Source: Lewinellaceae bacterium
GTDB taxonomy: Bacteria > Bacteroidota > Bacteroidia > Chitinophagales > Saprospiraceae
NCBI GenBank assembly: GCA_020636275.1
Contig: JACJYD010000003.1
Span: forward strand, 248,001 to 312,000
Reading direction: 5' to 3'
Length of the DNA: 64,000 nt
Shown here one piece after another: positions 42,178 through 51,600 of the stretch. Made by a program: the position numbers and the translations under genes. Each line of letters starts with the position of its first letter. Position 1 is the first letter of the stretch. The notes under the pieces are model-generated. The model made no database searches. It worked only from the letters and a program-made list of their open reading frames with translations, and was not told where the DNA came from.

Positions 42178-45100
42178 ATGAAAAAAATGAATTTTACAAT
42201 CCGGATGACCGCGCTGTTGGCCGTGTTCAGCTTCTTAGGGCTGGGGGCATTGACTGCGCAAATTAACGTCGTCCAAACATTTTCAAACGGTTCGTATCCA
42301 GGAGAATGTGGATGGGAAGTGATCAACTCTTCCAACACGACCGTTTACTGTGAGGCCACGGATCCTACCGGTGGTCCTATTCCTGCTAGCCCCGTAACGC
42401 TGAACCTGGCGCCTGGTGTCTATACCGTACGCGGTTATGACTCCTTTGGTGACGGCTGGAACAATGCAAGTGTGACCTACACCCAAAACGGTGTAAACAT
42501 CGGTGGTCCGTTTACATTGGCTTCCGGTGGTGGTTCCATGGCTTGTCCCGGTCCGCAATCGGGTCCGATCATCGGTACCTTCCAAGTTTCGGTACCCTGC
42601 TCCCTGACCTGTCCTGGCGACATTACGGTCGACAACAGCCCGGGACAGTGCGGCGCCGTCGTTACTTTTAACATCATCAGCGACGGCTGCGACGTTGTAG
42701 AAGTTTCGGACCCCTCCGGTACGGAATTCCAGTCGGGTACGACCGTCGTTACGGCAACATCCGGGATCGCTTCCTGCTCGTTCAACGTAACCGTGATCGA
42801 TACGGAAGCGCCGACGGTGAATTGCCCGGGCAATATGATCATCAACCTCGATCCGGGACTTTGCTCGGCTTTCGTGAATTACAATATCACGGCAACCGAC
42901 AACTGTCCGTTCATTGCACCGGGTCCGTCCCTCCAATTCCCGCTTTCTTTTGCCAACCACGGTAGCGGTACGGTATTCTCGCTTTCGGGCAATACGGCTC
43001 CCGGTGGTTTGTTCTTCAACCTGACGAACAACAGCGCTGCGCCGGTCATTGTGACGGGCTTTGGCGTACGCTTCGGGAACCCGGCTTACGGTGTGGTCAA
43101 CGCACCGCAAACCCTGCAGTTGTACACCGCGCCGACCTATGTGGGCAACGAAACCAACCCCGGCGCCTGGACGAACGTAGGTCCGGCCGTGGTGAATCCC
43201 ATCCCTCCGTACTTTGCTACGGGCACGGGTCCGCTTGGTCAGGCCAACCTCGCCAGCACGGTAACCCTTCCTCCGGGTCAGACGCGCGGTTTCTTCATCT
43301 TTGGTCAAACGGCCTGCCCGATCTTCAACTGGAACTTCGGTGGCGCCGTTGCTCCGATCACGAATGGTCCGCTGACCATCACGGGTGGCTCGATCTCCTT
43401 CGGTCTGTTCGGCCCCATGTTCCAAACGGGTCCGATCGGTATGCCGAACATCCAGGTAAATACCCAGATCGGTGGCGATGCCGAGATCGTACAGACCTCC
43501 GGTCTGGAATCCGGCAGCGAATTTGGTCTCGGTACGACGACCAACTGCTTTGAAGTAGAAGACGTAGTCGGCAACGTAGGAAGCTGCTGCTTCGACGTGA
43601 CGGTGCTGGAATATCCGAACCCGACCCAGACGCTGGCTTGCAACGATAACGTACAGATCTCCCTCGATGAGACGGGCTGCGTGGAAGTACTTGCAGACAT
43701 GATCCTGGAAGGCGGGCCCTATGGCTGCTATGATAATTATGTAGTAGAAATATTGAACCAGTTCGGTTTCCCGACGGGCAACATGGTATGCTGCAGCGAT
43801 GTAGGTATCACCAAAACCGTTCGCGTAACCGACCCGGCAACGGGCAACAAGTGCTGGGGTACCCTGATCACGGAAGACAAACTTCCTCCGATCATCGAAT
43901 GTGCTGATCTGAAGATCTCCTGCACGGAAGCGATCGAAGACCTGCCTTCGCCGCAGATCCCCGGTATCTTTGAAGAAGTGATCGAAGGACTGAACGATCC
44001 GATCGGTGCGCCGAGCGGACCGACCCAACAGGAATACACCTTCGACCTGAGCTACCTGCCAGCCGGCCATCCGGTACTCGACGTAAACTGCCGCATCAAA
44101 CTGACGGGCCACACCTGGCTGCCTGACCTGGATATCCTGGTAATCAACCCGGGTGGAAACCAGGTAGACTGCTTCGCTGTAACGGGCTGCTTCGGTACAG
44201 AATACCCCATCGACGTATGGTGGGATGATGAAGGTATTGGTGGATTGACCCAATGTACCCAGTTGAACGCCGGTGGCGCGCACCTGCAGTGCTTCCAGGC
44301 TCCTGGTGTACAGAACCCCAACGTGCTGAATGCCCTGGATGGTACGGATGCTTCCGGTATCTGGACCGTTCGGATCACGGATACGGTTTCCCCGGATGAT
44401 GGTGTGATCGAGACCGTAGGTCTGCGAGTAGAAACGCCGGATCTGGCACAGGTTGACCCGACCGACAACTGCGATGTAGTTGACCTTTCCTACACCGAAT
44501 CGGTGCAAGACGGCAACTGCTCCGGCCCGAGCCAGGTCATCACCCGCGTGTGGACGGCTACCGACCCGAGCGGCAACACGGCATCCTGCGTACAGACGAT
44601 CACGCGCGTACGTCCGACCCTGGCCGACATCGAGTTCCCGCCCTCCTATGACGGTGTGAACAACCCGGCTCTGGATTGCTCCGGCAACCCGTGGGATACC
44701 AACGGAAACGGCTACCCGGATGTAAGCGAAACGGGTACGATCACGATCACCGGTTTACCGTTCGTCAACGAAGACATCTGTGAAATGACTGCTACGTTCG
44801 AAGACCTGTATATTCCGATCTGTGAAGGTACCTTCAAGATCGTGCGCAAGTGGTTGGTTATCGACTGGTGCAAGATCGAGCAGGTTACTTACGATCAGGT
44901 ACTGAAAGTAGCTGACCAGACCGGTCCGGAAGTAGACTGCCCGGCAGGTCCGCTGACGATCAACGTATACCAGGGCTCCTACAACCAGGGTGGTCCGCAC
45001 GATCTCTGCAAAGGCAACGTGGTGATCCAGCCGCTGAACGTAATTGGCGACGATTGCTCCAGCCCGGATCCTGCTGCATACAAGACCGAACTGTGGACGC

Positions 45101-48078
45101 TTGGCGGTGGCCAGTTGCTCCAGTCGATCAATGGCAACGGTGGTACGTTCACCGGTGTAGAACTGATCGCCGACAACCCGCCGACCAACAACGCACAATA
45201 CACGGTACGCCACATCTTCAAGGATAACTGTGGCAACCAGAGCGAATGCCAATACAATATCACCGTAGTAGACAAGGTGCCGCCGGTGCCGATCTGTGAC
45301 GAGATCACCGACCTGGCGATCACGAACAACGGTGGATCGGGTGAAGGCTGCAGCACGCTGCCGGCTTCCGACCTGGACGATGGTTCGTACGACAACTGCG
45401 GCGACGTATACTTCTACGCTGCCAAGATGAATCCGTTCCTGACCCCGCCGTACTTCTACCAGTACTATCCGACCCTGGAGTTCTGCTGCAGTGAGATCGG
45501 CGACAACATGGTGGTGGTACTCGTACTGGATTTCGATCCGACGACGGTACCGGGTGCTACGCTGCCCGACGGTTCGGTGTTCCTCTTCCCGGGTAACCCG
45601 ATCTTCGAAGGCTCGTTCAACACTTGCATGGTGACGGTTCAAGTCAATGACAAGATCCCGCCTGTGACGCTGTTCTGCCCGCAAGGCGTGACCATTACCT
45701 GTGATGAATACCTGGCCAATTACGCCTCCGGCGTGGAGCAAGGTGATTACAGCGTACTCGATGGTCTCGGTGCTCCGCAGTTCTACGACAACTGCGACTA
45801 CGATGAGACGTATAACGTAACGGTAAACCTGAACAATTGTAGCGCCGGTTCGATCACGCGCAGCTGGACGGCCAGCGACGCCAACGGTCAGGCTTCCTGC
45901 TCGCAGACCATCACGGTCAACCACGTGAGCGATTGGGTGGTTGAATTCCCGGCCGACTTTACAGGTCAGTGCGTAAACGGCCAGCTGCCGGATACGGGCG
46001 AACCCCAGATCTTCCACGACGAGTGTGAACTGATCGGCGTATCGCACAGCGACCAGCTCTTCACGGTGGTACCGGATGCTTGCTACAAGATCGTCCGTAC
46101 CTGGAACGTGATCAACTGGTGTATCTATGACAACTTCGGCTATGACGCATACCTGGAAGCAGGACATGCCGAGTGCAACCTGTTCCAGGATTGGGATGGC
46201 GACGGCGATCAGGATTGCCGCACCTTCCGCGACGGTTACAACTCGACGGGCAACCCGGGCACGCCGGACGGCTACATCAGCTACAAGCAGGTGATCAAAG
46301 TGATCGACAACGAAGCTCCGACCTTCACGGTTCCGGCTATCGACGGTTGCATCACGGATACGGACTGCAACACCGACATCACGCTGCCTTACCCGGATAT
46401 CACCGACGACTGCTCGCTGGCCAACGAAGTGACCATCACGGGCGACTTCGGTACGTTTGCCAACATTACGGGCGACGTGACGGTAGCCAACGTGGAAATC
46501 GGACAATACGAAGTAACCTATGCCGTTACGGACAACTGCGGTAACACGGGTTATGAGACGATCACGATCGACGTGACCGACTGCAAGAAGCCGACGCCGC
46601 TGTGCGACAACGGTCTGGTGGTCGAGATCATGCAAACGGGTATGGTTGAAGTATGTGCCATCGAATTTGACGAAGGCTCCTTCGACAACTGCTGCACGGA
46701 CCTGACCTTCAGTTACTCGCCGGATGTGAACGACAACTGTCATACCTACACCTGCGACGACCTCGGTCAGCAGCCGGTACAGATCTGGGTGACGGACTGC
46801 AACGGCGTACAGGATTACTGCGAGACCTTCCTGGTGGTACAGGATAACATGTTCTCCTGCAACAGTGTGAACATAGCCGGTGCGGTTGCTACGGAAGCAG
46901 AAGCCGGAGTAGAAGGTGTGAACGTGGAAGTGAACGGAGGTATCTTCAGCGAATTCACGGATCAGGCTGGTAACTTCAGCTTTGATGCCCTGGTACCGGG
47001 TGGAGACTACACGGTAACGCCGATGCTGGATGAGAATCCGGGCAATGGTGTAACGACCTGGGACCTCGTGCTGATCAGCCGCCACATTCTGGGGATCCAA
47101 TTGCTGGATAGCCCGTACAAGCTGATCGCAGCTGATGCCAACAAGTCGAACAGCGTGACCACGCTCGACATGGTGAACATCCGCAAAGTGATCCTGCAAC
47201 TGGAACCGGGCTTCCCGAACAACACGTCCTGGCGCTTTGTCGACAAGGATTACGTGTTCCCGAACCCGGCCAATCCGTTCGGATCGACCTTCCCGGAAGT
47301 GATCAACTACAACAACCTGAGCACGAGCGACCTGAACGCCGACTTCGTAGCTGTGAAAGTGGGTGATGTGAACGGCTCTGCCGTAGCGAACCTGAACAGC
47401 GGAGCAGAAGATCGTACGTTCAACGGCTCGCTGAACATCAACGTTCAGGATCAGCAACTGAAGGCAGGCAAGACCTACACGGTCAACTTCACGGCTGACG
47501 CTATCGACCTGTTGGGCTACCAGTTCACGCTGAACTACAACACTGACGCCATCGAGATCGTAGACCTCGTGGAAGGTGTTGCCGGCGCAGAGAACTTCGG
47601 CATGCTCAGCAACGAAGGTGTGCTGACGACGAGCTGGAACGTATCGGAAGCCCGTGCCCTGGCACAAGGCGAGGTACTGTTCGGCCTGACGGTGAAAGCC
47701 AATGCAGACGTGGCCCTGAGCGAAGCCTTCGGCGTGAGCTCGGCCTACACGGTTGCAGAAGCCTACAACAGCAACAGCGACCTGCTGGATGTGAACCTGA
47801 CGTTCAACGGATCGGATGCCAACGCATTCGCCCTGTACCAGAACGTACCGAACCCGTTCAAGGGTGTCACGGTGATCGGTTTCACGCTGCCGGAAGCAAG
47901 CACGGCTACGCTGAAAGTGATGGATGTATCGGGTAAAGTGCTGCAAGTAGTGAACGGCGATTATGCAAAAGGCTACAACGAAGTACGCCTGAGCAACATC
48001 GACGCCACGGGCGTGCTGTACTACCAGCTCGATACCCCGACGCACAGCGCTACGAAGAAGATGATTATCATTGAATAA
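42178..48078 (+). CDS. Giant surface protein, cassette 5 (type A head)
   Basis: 1966 residues from ATG 42178 (MKKMNFTIRM, context ACATCTCATGAA). Signal peptide ends LTAQ. The type A head contains VRGYDSFGDGWNN. The HYR insert and P-like domain are closest to cassette 1 (LTQCTQLNAGG, VSPDDGVIETVG), whereas the last third is nearly identical to cassette 3 (VEVCAIEFDEGSFDNCC, ATEAEAGVEGVNVEV). Dockerin-like repeats are DENPGNGVTTWD and DANKSNSVTTLD; the cohesin-like module and type A sorting domain (FALYQNVPNPF) end the protein. The gene is a clear mosaic of two neighbours. Confidence 0.92.
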   Translation: MKKMNFTIRMTALLAVFSFLGLGALTAQINVVQTFSNGSYPGECGWEVINSSNTTVYCEATDPTGGPIPASPVTLNLAPGVYTVRGYDSFGDGWNNASVTYTQNGVNIGGPFTLASGGGSMACPGPQSGPIIGTFQVSVPCSLTCPGDITVDNSPGQCGAVVTFNIISDGCDVVEVSDPSGTEFQSGTTVVTATSGIASCSFNVTVIDTEAPTVNCPGNMIINLDPGLCSAFVNYNITATDNCPFIAPGPSLQFPLSFANHGSGTVFSLSGNTAPGGLFFNLTNNSAAPVIVTGFGVRFGNPAYGVVNAPQTLQLYTAPTYVGNETNPGAWTNVGPAVVNPIPPYFATGTGPLGQANLASTVTLPPGQTRGFFIFGQTACPIFNWNFGGAVAPITNGPLTITGGSISFGLFGPMFQTGPIGMPNIQVNTQIGGDAEIVQTSGLESGSEFGLGTTTNCFEVEDVVGNVGSCCFDVTVLEYPNPTQTLACNDNVQISLDETGCVEVLADMILEGGPYGCYDNYVVEILNQFGFPTGNMVCCSDVGITKTVRVTDPATGNKCWGTLITEDKLPPIIECADLKISCTEAIEDLPSPQIPGIFEEVIEGLNDPIGAPSGPTQQEYTFDLSYLPAGHPVLDVNCRIKLTGHTWLPDLDILVINPGGNQVDCFAVTGCFGTEYPIDVWWDDEGIGGLTQCTQLNAGGAHLQCFQAPGVQNPNVLNALDGTDASGIWTVRITDTVSPDDGVIETVGLRVETPDLAQVDPTDNCDVVDLSYTESVQDGNCSGPSQVITRVWTATDPSGNTASCVQTITRVRPTLADIEFPPSYDGVNNPALDCSGNPWDTNGNGYPDVSETGTITITGLPFVNEDICEMTATFEDLYIPICEGTFKIVRKWLVIDWCKIEQVTYDQVLKVADQTGPEVDCPAGPLTINVYQGSYNQGGPHDLCKGNVVIQPLNVIGDDCSSPDPAAYKTELWTLGGGQLLQSINGNGGTFTGVELIADNPPTNNAQYTVRHIFKDNCGNQSECQYNITVVDKVPPVPICDEITDLAITNNGGSGEGCSTLPASDLDDGSYDNCGDVYFYAAKMNPFLTPPYFYQYYPTLEFCCSEIGDNMVVVLVLDFDPTTVPGATLPDGSVFLFPGNPIFEGSFNTCMVTVQVNDKIPPVTLFCPQGVTITCDEYLANYASGVEQGDYSVLDGLGAPQFYDNCDYDETYNVTVNLNNCSAGSITRSWTASDANGQASCSQTITVNHVSDWVVEFPADFTGQCVNGQLPDTGEPQIFHDECELIGVSHSDQLFTVVPDACYKIVRTWNVINWCIYDNFGYDAYLEAGHAECNLFQDWDGDGDQDCRTFRDGYNSTGNPGTPDGYISYKQVIKVIDNEAPTFTVPAIDGCITDTDCNTDITLPYPDITDDCSLANEVTITGDFGTFANITGDVTVANVEIGQYEVTYAVTDNCGNTGYETITIDVTDCKKPTPLCDNGLVVEIMQTGMVEVCAIEFDEGSFDNCCTDLTFSYSPDVNDNCHTYTCDDLGQQPVQIWVTDCNGVQDYCETFLVVQDNMFSCNSVNIAGAVATEAEAGVEGVNVEVNGGIFSEFTDQAGNFSFDALVPGGDYTVTPMLDENPGNGVTTWDLVLISRHILGIQLLDSPYKLIAADANKSNSVTTLDMVNIRKVILQLEPGFPNNTSWRFVDKDYVFPNPANPFGSTFPEVINYNNLSTSDLNADFVAVKVGDVNGSAVANLNSGAEDRTFNGSLNINVQDQQLKAGKTYTVNFTADAIDLLGYQFTLNYNTDAIEIVDLVEGVAGAENFGMLSNEGVLTTSWNVSEARALAQGEVLFGLTVKANADVALSEAFGVSSAYTVAEAYNSNSDLLDVNLTFNGSDANAFALYQNVPNPFKGVTVIGFTLPEASTATLKVMDVSGKVLQVVNGDYAKGYNEVRLSNIDATGVLYYQLDTPTHSATKKMIIIE

Positions 48079-48140
48079 AATGGTGGGGAAGTAAGGGCGA
48101 AATATTTTTCGCCCCTACTTTCGCCAGGAAAGAATAAATC

Positions 48141-48191
48141 GGTTTTTGGGATAGCCTCTCTCTGTTTCGGCAGAGAGGGGCTTTTTTTTTT
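48141..48191 (+). terminator. Terminator of cassette 5
   Basis: Lead GGTTTTTGGGAT at 48141, stem and TTTCGG loop as in cassettes 1 and 3 (48154-48181), long T run. The preceding hairpin (48088-48122) is the same as after cassette 1. Confidence 0.92.
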
Positions 48192-48663
48192 GGCAAGGTT
48201 TTTGAATATAATAAAGCGATACCTGCAACGGGACCGCACAGCCTTGCGGATGCAGGTGTAACTATGGGGTAATAGCATATACTATGCAAGTCAGTGTCTC
48301 TCCGGCACATAAGATTGGCATGGCATTTGCTTTAAGAAGACCAACGGTAAATCGCCGAATGGAGGAGGCATACTATGAGAAAACACTAGTATCCCTTTTT
48401 TCGCCCGATTTCCCCAATTTCTATTTCCGGTTTTTTAAAAACAAGATGGTATAACCCTTCGCATGGGTTTTTTCTGCTGACTTACAGCTATTTGCGTTTG
48501 GCTATTTGTAGCCGGTCCCAATGCTGTATAGCCAGGGGGTTACGGTTTTATTGCCTTTTGGAATGGTTCAGTCTTTCTGAAACCGGAGGAGCTGTTGGCT
48601 CCGGGCCGGCCGGAAAGCGTATGTGTATATCTCATGGATGATAAATTATTAAACTACTTGACG
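48192..48663 (+). other. Intergenic region before the last surface-protein gene
   Basis: About 470 bases without a convincing gene. A short weak hairpin AACCC-TTCGCAT-GGGTT with T run lies at 48453-48473. The cassette-specific motifs (ATACCC palindrome, TAACAAATT, CTTCCCAAA) were not found, so this gene appears to be controlled differently. A CTCATG context occurs at 48634, in frame with the gene, as a possible alternative start. Confidence 0.55.
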
Positions 48664-51600
48664 ATGGAAAAAATGAATGGGAATTTGAAAAACCGGCGCC
48701 AATGGCGTCAAAAAGTTGCCCAATTGGGCATGTTGTTGCTCGTAATCCTTTTTTGGCAGAGCAAGCTGGAAGCCCAGTGCACACTGGTGTGCAACAGTCC
48801 GTTTCCCTCCTCTCCCCTTGAAGCGGGGGTGGATGAAAATTGCGAAGCCGTCCTTACCGCAGACCATATTCTCGAAGATCCAGGAGCCTGCCCGGGGATA
48901 AAGATCCTGGAAGTTCGTACCCTCGCTGGAAACTTGGTCGTTTCCGGCCCTGAACCGGTGACGATTCCCAGCAACTATTTAGGCAATACGCTCTCGGTTA
49001 CGGTGATCGACGCCAACACCTGGAATGAATGCACGGGGTATATTCACTTGGGAGATAATACGGAACCAACGTTTATTACCTGCCCCAATATCGAAGTGAG
49101 TTGTAATGCCAGTACGGATCCCGACGACGTGGGCTATCCGTTCGTAACCGATAATTGCGATTCGGATGTCGCCCTCACCTTTTCGGAAACACAGACCAGT
49201 CCGAATTGCAACACCCCTTCGCCCTATATCAGCGTGATCACCCGGACCTGGATAGCAACCGACAATTTCGGGAACCAGAGCTCCTGTACCCAAACGATCT
49301 CCCTGCTGAAGGCGACGATGGAGGATCTGGAGTTCCCGGCTAACGTGACCCAGGAATGCGATAACCCGAACACGAGCCCGGATGTAACCGGCAGGCCGAC
49401 GATCAACGGAGTGCCGATCGTGAACGGGAATATTTGCATGTTTTCGGCATCCTTTACCGATATAGTGGTTTATACCTGTTTGCCTGCAACGCATAGTTAC
49501 ACGATCATTCGAACCTGGACGGTCATCGACGACTGTTCCACACCCAATCAGATTGAAACGCATCAGCAGAATATCAATGTTGTAGACGACACCGGACCGA
49601 CCCTGAGCTGCCAACCCGCCATAACGGTGGGCACGAACGGAAGCACCTGTACCGCCAACGTCGTGTTGCCCAATGCCACGGTTTCCGACAACTGTTCGCT
49701 TCCTTCCGATATCGATGTAACGATCAGCGTTTCGTTTGGAGGAACGGGGAATACGCACTACAACGTGCCTGTCGGAACGCATGTCGTAACCTATACAGGA
49801 ATGGATGAATGCGGAAATATTTCGACCTGCATAACCCTGCTCAATGTGGTGGATGACGATCCTCCCGTTGCTGTTTGCGATGAATATACAGTGGTGAGCC
49901 TGACCTCTTCCGGCACTGCGGTGGTTCCCGCCAGTAACCTGGACGACGGAAGCTACGACAACTGCGGAGGCGTAACCTTTAAGGGGAGCCGGAACGGAGG
50001 GGTAACCTTTACCCCGAGCCTGACCTTCGATTGCGCAGATGTAGGAATTCCGGCCAATGTAATCGTGCGCGTATATTCCGCCAACAACCCTTCCCTATAC
50101 AACGATTGCGCCGTAGTCGTGGATGTCATGGACAACCTGCCTCCGGTGATCATTTGCCCCGGCAATCAAACCATTGATTGCATTGAAACGTACCCGCTTG
50201 ACCTGTCCATCTACGGAAGTCCGATTGCAGGCGATAACTGCAGTGTGGAACTCAGCAGCGACTCAACTGTGAACATCAACAATTGCGGAGAAGGTACCAT
50301 CACTCGAAATTTCCATGCCGTGGATCCGAGCGGTCACTCCGTCTCCTGTACCCAAACCCTTTCGGTTCAAAACCTGACTCCCTTCAATGGGGTAGGCATT
50401 CAATGGCCGGCTGATTATACCGTGACCAACGGCTGCATTACGGCCGACCAACTGGATCCGGAGGATCTGCCCACTTCGCCTACAAATTACAGCGTTCCCG
50501 TCCTCCCGGACGTAGGATGTTCGTTGCTGGCGACCAACTATTCGGATCAGGTATTCCTGATCGCTTATCCGGCCTGTTACAAGATCGTCCGTACCTGGAC
50601 GATCATGGACTGGTGCACCTTTAACCCGGCCAACCCCGACCAGGGGGGCATCTGGACACACACGCAAATCATTAAAGCCGTCGACAATATCGCACCGGTC
50701 TTCGGCACCCTTCCGCCCGATACCATTAGGGTAGGGGTAGACCAAAATTGCCAATACGGCGCCGTGAACCTTCCCACGGTAACTGCAACGGATTGTAGTC
50801 CCAACGTGACCATAACGAATAATTCGCCCTATGCCAACAGCGGAGGCGCCAATGCCAGTGGGATGTATCCGCTCGGGACAACCGTCGTCAAATTTTCGGC
50901 AAAGGATGGATGCGGAAATACAGCCCTGCACCTCATTGTAGTGATCGTGAAGGACCTGATGCCGCCAGGGTTTCTCTGCGAGGACCTGGTCACTGACCTG
51001 GGCGCCACACCGGGAGGCCCGTCTGTGAATGTGGTAGGCGATCTGATGCTGGAAAATACCTGGGACAATTGTACGGCTCCGGAGGATCTCAACGTCTTTA
51101 TTCGACTAAAGAGCCCGGGCGCACCGTCGGGTCCGCCGGCTACCACCTCCCTCACCTTTACCTGCGACGACCGGGGACCCAATGAAGTGGAGGTATGGGT
51201 GGTCGATGAAGCAGGGAACGCGGATTATTGTACGGTTTATGTGATCGTCCAAGACAATTTTAACCTCTGTCCGCCCCTTGTGGCGAGCACTTATACGATT
51301 GCAGGCGTGATCGAGACGGAGGCAGGCGACGAGGTCGACGATGTGGTGGTACATATCTCCGGTTCACCGGATACGATGACCTACGGCAGTCCCTTTATCT
51401 TTTCCGGACAGCCGGGCAACTACGATTATACCCTGGCACCTGAAAAAGCAGCCGATCCGGACAATGGGGTGACGACCTATGACCTGGTGTTGATCAGCCG
51501 GCATATTCTTGGCGTTCAATTGCTTGATTCCCCCTACAAGATCATCGCGGCCGATGCGAACCGATCCGGCATCGTGACGACACTCGACATGGTAAATATC

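Larger units (their letters stand above)
12305..48191 (+). repeat. Tandem array of five paralogous cassettes (small secreted protein + giant surface protein)
   Basis: Five head-to-tail units of about 7 kb occupy this span: 12305-19204, 19280-26508, 26624-33818, 33900-41074 and 41271-48191. Every unit has promoter, leader with intrinsic terminator, small gene, giant gene and a terminator with the same lead sequence. The giant-gene bodies are nearly identical over long stretches at the DNA level, while heads, small genes, promoters and leaders come in two classes each. All ten structural genes begin in the context CTCATGA without a Shine-Dalgarno sequence. No transposase or integrase lies between or next to the units, so unequal recombination between copies is the simplest origin. 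Confidence 0.95.

Noticed and set aside
12305..48191. A mobile element or integron-like array
   Set aside because: The repeated units have no transposase, integrase, attC-like sites or target-site duplications; duplication and gene conversion explain the pattern.
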